A DNA stretch of 64,000 bases from Lachnospiraceae bacterium. Its GTDB lineage: Bacteria; Bacillota; Clostridia; Lachnospirales; Lachnospiraceae. The stretch is taken from positions 1 to 64,000 of the forward strand of contig JALENY010000022.1 in NCBI GenBank assembly GCA_022767285.1, in the 5' to 3' direction. Of this stretch, positions 26,932 to 34,913 are shown piece by piece; the first letter of the stretch is position 1; every line of letters begins with the position of its first letter. Under the pieces are notes generated by a model. The model searched no databases. It was not told the DNA's origin and saw nothing but the letters and a program-made list of their open reading frames with translations. Position numbers and translations under genes: made by a program.

Positions 26932-27107
26932 ACTTTCTCCATATCATGTCTTACTCTCACTAAAACTATATGAATCCCTTAAACCCATTATTATAAATGG
27001 CTCTGTAAAACTCGTAAAAGGAGGTTGGAATCGTTCAAATAATAGTCACGCTTTGCCGATTCAAGTTAGAATGCACACGCAAAATAAGCAAACAATTTCT
27101 ATCATAT

Positions 27108-27140
27108 GATGTTGGGGCAAAAGCATTTGACCCTGGCATC
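27108..27140 (+). repeat. Dispersed palindromic repeat, copy B
   Basis: This copy reads GATGTT, then the core GGGGCAAAAGCATTTGACCC and TGGCATC. It has the same orientation relative to the downstream gene as the copies at 59046 and 11469. It lies about 50 bp upstream of the kinase promoter. Confidence 0.8.
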
Positions 27141-27188
27141 ATCATACAATTTTATATATTAATATTTTCTTCTTTATCCTGCAAATGC

Positions 27189-27217
27189 ATGACAATTCAT
27201 ATCATATATGTTAAAAT
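27189..27217 (+). promoter_or_regulatory. SigA-type promoter of the cytidylate-kinase-like gene
   Basis: ATGACA (27189-27194) and TAAAAT (27212-27217) are separated by 17 bp, 30 bp before the start codon. Prediction from hexamers only. Confidence 0.5.
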
Positions 27218-27246
27218 ATAGACAACAGCAGAAAGGGGGTCTTTTT

Positions 27247-27858
27247 ATGAAACTGAAAAAGAAAGTTATATTAACCCTTGGACGTGAATATGGCAGCGGT
27301 GGTCACGCAATTGCAGAAACCGTAGGAAAAGCCCTGGATATTCCGGTATACGATAAAAACATGCTGCAGCTGGCAGCACAGAAAGGCGGTCTCAATCAGG
27401 ATTACCTGGAATCGGAAGACGAGCGTTTGGCTAATCCTTTCATTGAACCTTACGTTCCGAGATCACCGGAATTCGGTTCTTTAGGCGAGCAGCTTTTTAC
27501 CCTGCAGTCAAAAATCATTCGGGAAAAAGCAGAGCAGGAATCCTGCATCTTTGTGGGGCGCTGTTCCGATGATATTCTGAAAAAATATGATGACTGTTTC
27601 CATATTTATGTCTATGCACCGCGCATTGACCGGATCAAGCGCATTATGGAAGTAGAGGATATTGAAGACAGCCTTGCAGCAGAAAAGATTTTGAAGAAGA
27701 TTGATAAACAGAGAAAATCTTATTATCAGTTCTATACAGATCGAAAATGGGGCGCTACAGAAGGAAAGGATCTGATGATCAACAGCAGTGCCACCGGCAT
27801 TGACGGGGCCGCACAGCTTATTTTGACATTCCTGCAGATGAAGGGATACATAGAATAA
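27247..27858 (+). CDS. Cytidylate kinase-like family protein
   Basis: The 203-aa protein starts MKLKKKVILTLGREYGSGGH; GREYGSGG replaces the classical P-loop and is the signature of the cytidylate-kinase-2 family found widely in Clostridia. FVGRCSDDILKKYDDCFHIYV and RKSYYQFYTDRKWG follow, matching the LID/acceptor regions. It probably phosphorylates a nucleoside monophosphate, but activity in this family is poorly established. The start at 27247 is chosen because AGAAAGGGGGT lies seven bases before it. The gene stands alone between two repeat copies. Confidence 0.88.
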   Translation: MKLKKKVILTLGREYGSGGHAIAETVGKALDIPVYDKNMLQLAAQKGGLNQDYLESEDERLANPFIEPYVPRSPEFGSLGEQLFTLQSKIIREKAEQESCIFVGRCSDDILKKYDDCFHIYVYAPRIDRIKRIMEVEDIEDSLAAEKILKKIDKQRKSYYQFYTDRKWGATEGKDLMINSSATGIDGAAQLILTFLQMKGYIE

Positions 27859-27886
27859 ATTTTATATTTTGTTTCCTGTATAACAT

Positions 27887-28072
27887 GATGCCAGGGTCAA
27901 AAGGTCATGATTTTCATGCTTGCATGAAAAATCATGACTTTGGGACCCGCTAAACATGAGAAAGCAGCCATTTTTCAAAGAAAAATGAGCGGATTTCGAA
28001 TGTTTTTGGATTTTGGGAGCGCAAAGCGCGGAAAAATCCGAAGGCATCATGGGGTCAAATGCTTTTGCCCCC
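27887..28072 (-). repeat. Dispersed palindromic repeat, long copy C, overlapping the end of recQ
   Basis: The 186-bp element starts GATGCCAGGGTCAAAAGG, contains a long hairpin (about 27905-27942, arms TCATGATTTTCATGC and GCATGAAAAATCATGA), then GCGCGGAAAAATCCG, and ends GGGGTCAAATGCTTTTGCCC. Its right end shares about 45 bp with copy A. Positions 28055-28072 encode the last five residues and stop of recQ. Size and shape resemble a non-coding miniature element. Confidence 0.8.
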
Positions 28073-29566
28073 ATACTCTTTCAGCACTCTCAGAAATGCC
28101 TCTCCATATCGGTTGCATTTCACGATCCCCACACCCGGAACCGTCATAAAATCCGTCTTATTTTTCGGCCGCACCGCACACATGTCTTTCAGTGTCTTGT
28201 CCGAGAAAATCAGATAAGGCGGAATCTTATTCTCTTTTGCAATACTAAGCCGCAGTGCGCGCAGAGCATCAAACAATTCCGTATCAATTTCATCGGTTTT
28301 GATGTTTCTGCGTTTTTGCTTATATGCATCGCTGGCCCGGCCCTCTACGGAAGTGCAGTTGGAACAGCTTCCGCAATTGTCAGGCCCTTCCTCTCCAAAA
28401 TAATTGAGGATAAAGGTTCGAAGGCATTTTTTCGTCATGCAGTAATTTACCATCTGTTTCAGGCGCTCTTCATCCTGTTCCTGCACCAGAGCCCGGTCCG
28501 CCTCGCTCAGTTCGTCATTTCTGTTGTTATGCGCAATAAAATAGCGATTCACCGTTACATCCTTTGCACCATAAAGCAGGATACATCTCGCCGGTTCTCC
28601 GTCGCGGCCTGCACGGCCCGCTTCCTGATAATATCCTTCCATGTTTTTCGGCATATTGTAGTGAATCACATAGCGGACATTGGATTTGTCGATACCCATG
28701 CCAAAAGCATTTGTCGCCACCATAATCGGTTTCGTATCATAGATAAAATCTTCCTGATTTTTCTGCCGCTCTGCATCGGACAATCCCGCATGATACCTTG
28801 TGGCCGGATAACCGGCCTGCACCAGCTTCCGACAGACTTCTTCCACGGTTTTTCTCGTCAGGCAGTAGATGACTCCGCTCTGACCGCGGAACTGCTCCAC
28901 ATAATGAATCAGAGCCTGAAACTTGTTTTTAGGCCGTTCTGTCTGAAAAAAAAGATTCTTCCGATCAAATCCGGTGGTGGTAAGGGCCGGCCGATCCAGC
29001 TTCAAAATCCGGATAATGTCATCACGTACCTGTGCGGTAGCTGTGGCTGTAAAAGCACTGATTACCGGACGCACCGGGAGCTGATCAATAAAATCCACAA
29101 TTTTCAGATAGCTTGGGCGGAAATCCTGTCCCCACTGAGAAACACAGTGAGCCTCATCCACGCTGATCATAGAAATCTCCGCCTGCATGGAAAATGCCAG
29201 AAATTCCATAGTGGCAAGCCGTTCCGGCGCCACATAGATAATCTTATAACGTCCCTGTCTCGCAAAAGACAACGCTTTCAGATACTGATTGTAAGTCAGT
29301 GAGCTATTTAAATAGGCTGCATGGATCCCCGCCTGATTCAGCGATTCGACCTGGTCTTTCATCAATGAAATAAGAGGTGAGATGACTAAAGTAATACCGG
29401 GAAGCATAAGAGCCGGTATCTGATAACAGATTGATTTTCCTGCGCCTGTGGGCATAATTCCCAGAACATCTCTGCCTTTCAGAATGCTGTCAATGAGATG
29501 CTCCTGCCCCGGGCGAAAACTGTCATAGCCGAAATATTCTTTCAGCAGTTCATATTTATCTTTCAA
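28055..29566 (-). CDS. recQ: ATP-dependent DNA helicase RecQ, short form
   Basis: RecQ unwinds DNA 3'-5' in recombination and repair. The protein (about 503 aa) has motif I GIMPTGAGKSICYQ, DEAH in ISVDEAHCVSQWGQDFRPSY and motif VI YYQEAGRAGRDGEPA. A zinc-binding segment (CLRTFILNYFGEE..CGSCSNC) then leads straight into an HRDC domain (LRLSIAKENKIPPYLIFSD). The winged-helix part of the RQC region is missing, so it is a short RecQ. No ATG precedes the helicase core; a TTG at 29566 with AGAAGGG nine bases upstream is the best start (other TTGs at 29572, 29632). Its end lies in a repeat. Confidence 0.94.
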   Translation of the reverse strand: MKDKYELLKEYFGYDSFRPGQEHLIDSILKGRDVLGIMPTGAGKSICYQIPALMLPGITLVISPLISLMKDQVESLNQAGIHAAYLNSSLTYNQYLKALSFARQGRYKIIYVAPERLATMEFLAFSMQAEISMISVDEAHCVSQWGQDFRPSYLKIVDFIDQLPVRPVISAFTATATAQVRDDIIRILKLDRPALTTTGFDRKNLFFQTERPKNKFQALIHYVEQFRGQSGVIYCLTRKTVEEVCRKLVQAGYPATRYHAGLSDAERQKNQEDFIYDTKPIMVATNAFGMGIDKSNVRYVIHYNMPKNMEGYYQEAGRAGRDGEPARCILLYGAKDVTVNRYFIAHNNRNDELSEADRALVQEQDEERLKQMVNYCMTKKCLRTFILNYFGEEGPDNCGSCSNCTSVEGRASDAYKQKRRNIKTDEIDTELFDALRALRLSIAKENKIPPYLIFSDKTLKDMCAVRPKNKTDFMTVPGVGIVKCNRYGEAFLRVLKEYGGKSI

Positions 29567-29741
29567 GTTCAATTTCCCTTCTGCCCTGCATACAATGATA
29601 CCATGACTGCAAGCGCCTGATGCGGAAAGCAAGCTTCAAGTATGGCATTTGCATCAATATCACGGCCCTGCATCATACAATTCCTGTAATCAGATTATAC
29701 GGGCTGCCAAAATAAAAGTAAACCCGGAAGAGGGCTATTTC

Positions 29742-30275
29742 ATGAAAATTCTTTTGTTTATTTCTGAGGTCAGCATACCTCTGGCCATTTTTTACATCAT
29801 TCTGTACGGGATCTCTCAGAAGATAAAGGTATATGAGTCTTTCATCTCCGGCGCTGCGGACGGGCTGAAAACCGTGGTAAAAATCCTCCCCACCCTGGTG
29901 GGCCTTATGGTCGCGGTGGGCATTCTGCGGGGTTCCGGCTTTCTTGACATGCTTGGATCGATTCTGGGGAAAGTCACAGATCCTCTGGGCTTTCCGGCAC
30001 CTCTCGTTCCCCTGACCTTTGTGCGCATGTTTTCCTCCTCTGCTGCCACGGGACTGGTCCTGGACATCTTCAAACAATACGGGTGCGATTCCCGAACAGG
30101 CCTTCTGGCCTCCCTCATGGTCAGCTGCACCGAAACCATTTTCTACACGATGTCCGTCTATTTTATGACTGCAAAAGTCACGAAGAGCCGCTATACCCTT
30201 GCCGGTGCGCTGATCGCAACCTTCGCAGGAATAGCGGCTAGTGTGATTCTTGTTATGTTTATGTCAAATCCGTAA
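29742..30275 (+). CDS. spmB: Spore maturation protein B
   Basis: SpmB is the membrane partner of SpmA in spore core dehydration. The 177-aa protein starts MKILLFISEVSIPLAIFYII, has ILRGSGFLDML and MVSCTETIFYTMSVYF, and four predicted helices. GGAAGAGGG precedes the chosen ATG; earlier in-frame codons lack a ribosome site. It is divergent from recQ and convergent with rsmI. The separation from spmA, which is on the other strand beyond recQ and a kinase gene, is unusual because the two normally form one operon. Confidence 0.94.
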   Translation: MKILLFISEVSIPLAIFYIILYGISQKIKVYESFISGAADGLKTVVKILPTLVGLMVAVGILRGSGFLDMLGSILGKVTDPLGFPAPLVPLTFVRMFSSSAATGLVLDIFKQYGCDSRTGLLASLMVSCTETIFYTMSVYFMTAKVTKSRYTLAGALIATFAGIAASVILVMFMSNP

Positions 30276-30388
30276 TACATATTGCGGCAAATTTGTATTC
30301 TCTGTGACTGCCTTAAATTCGATGAAATCCCTCGCCGGCAGCGCCGTGCACAGTTCTCTGTATGACGATTCCCATAGGGTTCGCTCTT

Positions 30389-31231
30389 TTATTTCAATAA
30401 TTCATTATAGATGTCTCTCTTACTTACCCCGCGATCCTTTGCCACCAGCTTCATGGCCTCTTTTCGCGATATGCCCTGGTTTTCATAATATTCCATATGT
30501 TCCTCCAGAGACATTGCCATCCAGGATTGGCGCTCTTCTTCCTGCATTTCCGCACGGCTGCGCCCTTCCATCACCAGAACGCACTCACCTTTTACCTCCT
30601 CTGTCTCATAAAGATCCAGAGCTCCCTGTATGGTAGTGACAAAAGCAGTCTCGTGCTTTTTGGTCAGCTCACGGCATAGCGTGATTCTGCGGTCGCCCAG
30701 GACTTCCAGCAATTCCCGAAGCGTCTTAATCAGGCGGTGCGGTGCCTCATATAAAATGATCGTTCGTGTCTCATTTTTCAATTCATCGAGAACCGCCTGA
30801 CGTTCCTTTTTATCCACCGGCAAAAAGGCCTCAAAGGCGAACCTTCTGGTGGACAGCCCTGACAGCGTGAGAGCCGTTACACAGGCACAGGCACCAGGCA
30901 GGGAAGTAACTTCAATACCAGCCTCATAGCACATCTTCACCAAAAGCTCTCCCGGATCCGAGATGGCCGGCGTCCCCGCGTCGGTAATCAGCGCGATACT
31001 GGTTCCTTCCAGCATCTTTTTTACCAGTACCTGCCCTTTCTCTATGGCATTATGTTCATGATAACTGGTCATGGGCGTTTTTATATCAAAATGATTCAAT
31101 ATTTTAATACTGTTTCTGGTGTCCTCCGCCGCAATGAGATCCACCTCTTTCAGTGTGCGCAGCACCCGAAAAGTGATATCCTCCAGATTCCCGATGGGGG
31201 TTGCACATAAATACAGTTTTCCTGCAGCCAT
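30389..31231 (-). CDS. rsmI: 16S rRNA (cytidine-1402-2'-O)-methyltransferase
   Basis: RsmI methylates the ribose of C1402 in the 16S rRNA decoding centre with SAM. The 280-aa protein begins MAAGKLYLCATPIGNLEDIT, the family signature, with ITDAGTPAISDPGELLV and LPGACACVTALTLSGL in the tetrapyrrole-methylase-like fold. AGGAG lies six bases before the ATG at 31231; the longer frame to 31264 lacks a site. In Bacillus the homologue (yabC) follows holB, yaaT and yabB; here it is separated from them by about 6 kb of other genes. Confidence 0.95.
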   Translation of the reverse strand: MAAGKLYLCATPIGNLEDITFRVLRTLKEVDLIAAEDTRNSIKILNHFDIKTPMTSYHEHNAIEKGQVLVKKMLEGTSIALITDAGTPAISDPGELLVKMCYEAGIEVTSLPGACACVTALTLSGLSTRRFAFEAFLPVDKKERQAVLDELKNETRTIILYEAPHRLIKTLRELLEVLGDRRITLCRELTKKHETAFVTTIQGALDLYETEEVKGECVLVMEGRSRAEMQEEERQSWMAMSLEEHMEYYENQGISRKEAMKLVAKDRGVSKRDIYNELLK

Positions 31232-31401
31232 ATCATATTCTCCTACTTTTTTCTTCGCTTCCATATATTATAGCGGGCAAAGATTTTTCCGTCAATCAAT
31301 AGCTTTTCATTTTCTATTTTGCGGGCATTGACTTTGGATAAAGAATAAAATTGTCTGATTCTCTGCAGCGAAATCTTTATACACGATCAAAACAGTATAT
31401 T

Positions 31402-32454
31402 TTAGCGATAATCTCCGCGATATTCCCGTACGATCTCAATCATGTTGAGATACTTATCTGCCGGTACATAAGCCGGTATGGAGTTTCCGGTTCCCACAGC
31501 AATACCGCCGTGATTTTTACATTTTTCAATAACATCCAGAAAATATTCTTTCAACTCAGGTTTGGAATAATTGCAGATAACATCCACATCGATTCCGCCG
31601 AAATTGCCGATCTTATCTCCGTATTTTTCCACCCAAACAGGGAAAGCTGCAATCTGATCCTCATTGGAATGTTTCGCATCGATTCCGACTTTTTCAATCA
31701 GATCGTCCATTACGTCAAAAATCTTTCCGCAGGAGTGCAGTAAAAACGGTTTGTTATAGCTGTGTACCAGATCCACGATCGGTTTATACTCGGGAAGAAT
31801 CAGTTCTTTTGTGTCAGTTGGTGAAAGCAGTGTACTGCATTTGTATCCCATGTCATCACCGAATCTGAGCACGCAGTAAACATCGCCGAATTCTTTCATG
31901 AAGCGCTGCCAGATCTTTAAGTTTGTCTCGCCCACTTTCTTAAACAATGCATGGTACAGATCTTCATCATCCGCTGAAATATAGCAAAGTCCCTGATAGC
32001 TGGTCAAATCCTGCACGCACTCAAAAATACCATTTCCTACACCGCCGATGGCTTTCATGCCTTCCGGCATTTCATCGCGCAGAGCGCTGAAATATCTGGA
32101 AAACTTTTTAAAGTAAAGTTCCGGGATCTCATCCCAGGGATAGGCCTTAAAATCATCTTCATCCTGAATCACCGGTGTGACTCTGCAGTCTCCAAGGGCA
32201 CCGGCACCCGGCATAATCTGTCCGATACACTCTTCAAAAGTTACTACATCATAGCCATTGTCTTTGAAAAAGTTACAATATCCCCGGAAAAACTCATGAA
32301 TATCTCTGTCATCGCCCTCAAACAGAGAGGGAAGATCTTGACCGGTAATTTCCTTAATTACTTCCGATGAGACATTATGTTCATATAACGGAAGTCTTGC
32401 GGCTTCCTTGTTTCTCGCTGCATCTACAATGTTCTGATAATTTGGTTCAAACAT
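31402..32454 (-). CDS. Uroporphyrinogen-decarboxylase-family protein (MtaA/CmuA-like)
   Basis: The 350-aa soluble protein belongs to the URO-D superfamily but is not heme biosynthetic HemE. It has LLHSCGKIFDVMDDLIEKVG, the His-x-Cys-Gly zinc motif of corrinoid-dependent methyltransferases, and ends in GIAVGTGNSIPAYVPADKYLNM. Such proteins often move methyl groups between a methylated donor and a corrinoid protein. No corrinoid protein or activation protein is nearby, so the donor and acceptor are unknown. It is divergent from an AraC regulator that probably controls it. The 279-bp spacer has an AAAATTGTA/TACAATTTT inverted repeat near 32580-32620. Confidence 0.85.
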   Translation of the reverse strand: MFEPNYQNIVDAARNKEAARLPLYEHNVSSEVIKEITGQDLPSLFEGDDRDIHEFFRGYCNFFKDNGYDVVTFEECIGQIMPGAGALGDCRVTPVIQDEDDFKAYPWDEIPELYFKKFSRYFSALRDEMPEGMKAIGGVGNGIFECVQDLTSYQGLCYISADDEDLYHALFKKVGETNLKIWQRFMKEFGDVYCVLRFGDDMGYKCSTLLSPTDTKELILPEYKPIVDLVHSYNKPFLLHSCGKIFDVMDDLIEKVGIDAKHSNEDQIAAFPVWVEKYGDKIGNFGGIDVDVICNYSKPELKEYFLDVIEKCKNHGGIAVGTGNSIPAYVPADKYLNMIEIVREYRGDYR

Positions 32455-32733
32455 TCTGTTTTCCTCCGCTTTGACAGTTTTCGTTTTCTAAGGACAATCG
32501 TTTTTCATGAAGAAATTGACCCGATTTCCACACAAAAAACAGTCCTTGCTTTCCCTTTTGCATTTATTATATAATTTCTAAAATTGTATTGCTACCAATT
32601 ACATACGCCGTACAATTTTATATAAGTCAAAACATATCAGCAAGCACATCAATCAGCCGAATAACAAGCGCACCGATCAAGATGTATTTCTATTTAGCCC
32701 CAAGTGAAATCGGTCCGTACAGGAGGAAAAATT

Positions 32734-33654
32734 ATGCCGTCTGCCTATAATCAGAAAGATGAATACGAACATACGAAAAACAGACTCGTTTTGACTGAAA
32801 AACAGTTCTTTATTCCCGGTGTCCGCATGTTTGGGCATCATAGGATTCACAGCGCAATCAAATCTCTGGACTGGCATTATCATGAAAATGCCTTTGAATT
32901 TTCCATGCCATCGAAGGGTTCTTTTACGTTTTCGACACCGGAAGAGGATTTTCCCTATTCGGGCGGCGATGTGTTTATTTCTTACCCGAACGAAATCCAC
33001 GGAACAAATAAATCTCCGATTACCGTAGGGGATTTGTACTGGTTCCAGCTGGATGCCAATAATACGGATCACTTCCTGTTTCTCTGTCCGGAAGCTGCGC
33101 AGGCCTTAATTGACTCGCTAAACGAGATCTCCATTCATGTTGTAAGAACCGATCTGAAGCAGACACTTCCGCTTCTGCAAAATGCATTTCGCTGCGGGCA
33201 GAGTCCGGAAACTGCTCAGATTGGTGCATCTTATCTTCTGCTTTTTTTACATCTTCTGATTGTGTACGCCCAGGAATTGCGCCCTCTCATATCTTCTGAT
33301 ATTCAGACAGCTCTGGATTTTATCCGGAACCACCTGGCGGAAGAACTCTCTCTGGAACAGCTCGCTGCGACAGCACATCTGTCCTGCTCACAGTTTAAAC
33401 AGAAGTTCAAAAAACAGCTCGGCACAGCGCCCAGGCAATACATCAACCGTCAAAAAATTGAATACTCCAAAACACTCTTGTCTGAGGGAAAAACCATTAC
33501 GGAGACGGCTATGCTTCTGAATTTTTCAACCAGCGGCTATTTTTCCACTGTGTTTAAAAAATACACCCGGCTTACGCCGGGTGAATATTGCAGAGATCTC
33601 ACTGTTCTCCATCTTCCGCAGCCAGAACATCTGCCAGAGAATTGTCCTCCATGA
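32734..33654 (+). CDS. AraC-family transcriptional regulator
   Basis: The 306-aa protein has an N-terminal cupin-like sensing domain (WHYHENAFEF, GGDVFISYPNEIHG) and a C-terminal double helix-turn-helix (LEQLAATAHLSCSQFKQKFKK and KYTRLTPGEY). AGGAGG is seven bases before the ATG at 32734. It is divergent from the URO-D-family gene, the usual position of a regulator and target. Its last 56 bases overlap the 3' end of the DHHW gene on the other strand, and the codons for its final HTH contain that gene's terminator. Confidence 0.93.
   Translation: MPSAYNQKDEYEHTKNRLVLTEKQFFIPGVRMFGHHRIHSAIKSLDWHYHENAFEFSMPSKGSFTFSTPEEDFPYSGGDVFISYPNEIHGTNKSPITVGDLYWFQLDANNTDHFLFLCPEAAQALIDSLNEISIHVVRTDLKQTLPLLQNAFRCGQSPETAQIGASYLLLFLHLLIVYAQELRPLISSDIQTALDFIRNHLAEELSLEQLAATAHLSCSQFKQKFKKQLGTAPRQYINRQKIEYSKTLLSEGKTITETAMLLNFSTSGYFSTVFKKYTRLTPGEYCRDLTVLHLPQPEHLPENCPP
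33556..33583 (-). terminator. Intrinsic terminator of the O-acylation operon inside the AraC gene
   Basis: CACCCGGC (33564-33571) and GCCGGGTG (33576-33583) form a perfect 8-bp stem with a 4-nt loop. On the minus strand it is followed by TATTTTTTAAA. It lies 16 bases beyond the stop of the DHHW gene and within the conserved 3' codons of the convergent AraC gene. Confidence 0.8.
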
Positions 33655-34795
33655 ACGTGTTCACATTATACAAAAACAGCACGTCCGTGATCTCATTGTC
33701 ATGAACCAGTTTATCAATATCGTCATAATAATATCGTGGGTCAATTATAATGATGTTCCGGTAATAGGGAAGGAGAAACTGCACAAAACAGTTTGCATAA
33801 GAGTCTTTGATCAGGAGAAGATTCTTCTTCTCCTCATTGGCTCTGGATATGTCGATCCTGCTGTAATTTCCGCCGAAGAACACCTCATATTTGTCCCGCT
33901 CTTCCAGATCTTTGCTTGAATAAATGGATGCACTTTTCTTCTGTTCATCCACATAGTTGACCACACAGCTGGTATCCATACCTTCCGGAACATAGATGTC
34001 AATAATGTCACGGGCCTTATCATAGCCGCTTTTTGCTGACAAAGTTCCGGAAAAATCGTGAGTGACCGGGTATACGGTATAGCTTTGGGCGGGATTGGGA
34101 ATCCCCAGACTGTCCGCCAGCGCCTCAAAGGTATATTTTGCCCCAAGGCTGGTCCAGTGATGATCCGTTCTGTAATAAATGTATTCCTCTTTATGAGATT
34201 TCAGCGTCTCGGTCACATCCACAAAGTTGACCGAACTGCTTACCACATTTTTTGCACGTTCGATATCTTCTCCCTGGTCCCGCACCGGTGCATTAGCCGG
34301 AAGCAATTGATCACAGATATAGGCTGCATTCGGAACCAGCGTCATGACCGTATTCACCCCTGACTGCCGTCCCGCAAAATCACGTATAGCCTCCAGATTA
34401 TCTTCCACATAGGGATAATCCTTCGTGTCCGGAATCTCCATCAGCTGATCCTTTTTCCCGATATAGACTCCATTTGACTCTCGTTTTCCCAGCAGCGAAT
34501 CTTCAAAAAGTTTCAGGCTGATCTGCCAGTCTCTGGCAAAAAACTGATCGGTCACATAGGATTCCATATCCGTCATAAACTTGCCGCTGGCCACATTTGC
34601 CAGAGAGAACACCGGTTTTTGCGCCAGCATTCTGTTTTCCGTCTCGGAATAATCTTTGTCTTTATGAAAAATCAGATAAACTCCCACAAACAGTAAAGCA
34701 GCCAGAAAAATCGCGGTTACTTTCCAGTAGATTTTAAAGCTGCGCTCCCGGCGCATTTTTTGCTTCTGTTCCGGGGTTAAGGAATTCTTTTTCAT
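33599..34795 (-). CDS. DHHW-family surface polymer O-acylation protein
   Basis: The 398-aa protein has one N-terminal membrane segment (about 20-42) and an extracytoplasmic SGNH-like domain of the AlgJ/AlgX/DltD type with RTDHHWTSLGAKYTFEAL, the DHHW family motif. It probably finishes transfer of acyl groups onto an exported polymer after the MBOAT partner has moved them across the membrane. The ATG at 34795 is chosen because GGAG is six bases before it; one at 34807 lacks spacing. Last gene of the operon, 118 bp after the MBOAT gene. It overlaps the AraC gene end by 56 bp. Confidence 0.9.
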   Translation of the reverse strand: MKKNSLTPEQKQKMRRERSFKIYWKVTAIFLAALLFVGVYLIFHKDKDYSETENRMLAQKPVFSLANVASGKFMTDMESYVTDQFFARDWQISLKLFEDSLLGKRESNGVYIGKKDQLMEIPDTKDYPYVEDNLEAIRDFAGRQSGVNTVMTLVPNAAYICDQLLPANAPVRDQGEDIERAKNVVSSSVNFVDVTETLKSHKEEYIYYRTDHHWTSLGAKYTFEALADSLGIPNPAQSYTVYPVTHDFSGTLSAKSGYDKARDIIDIYVPEGMDTSCVVNYVDEQKKSASIYSSKDLEERDKYEVFFGGNYSRIDISRANEEKKNLLLIKDSYANCFVQFLLPYYRNIIIIDPRYYYDDIDKLVHDNEITDVLFLYNVNTFMEDNSLADVLAAEDGEQ

Positions 34796-34913
34796 CTTTG
34801 TCTCCATTCCGCCGCATATAACAGCTCAAATAAAATAGCCAAATTCGGACACCGTTAAGTAAATAAACTGCGCCGCAATGCTTTCGATCATGTCATCACG
34901 CAAAATAATCCGT

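Larger units (their letters stand above)
26932..27246. other. Intergenic region between spmA and the kinase gene
   Basis: The 315-bp divergent spacer holds a CATATAGT-like element on the minus strand near the spmA start, which could be a sporulation sigma-factor -10 (weak). It also has an isolated AAAAGGAGGTT with no ORF behind it (27015-27025), repeat copy B at 27108-27140 and a promoter for the kinase gene at 27189-27217. No gene is seen. Confidence 0.5.
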
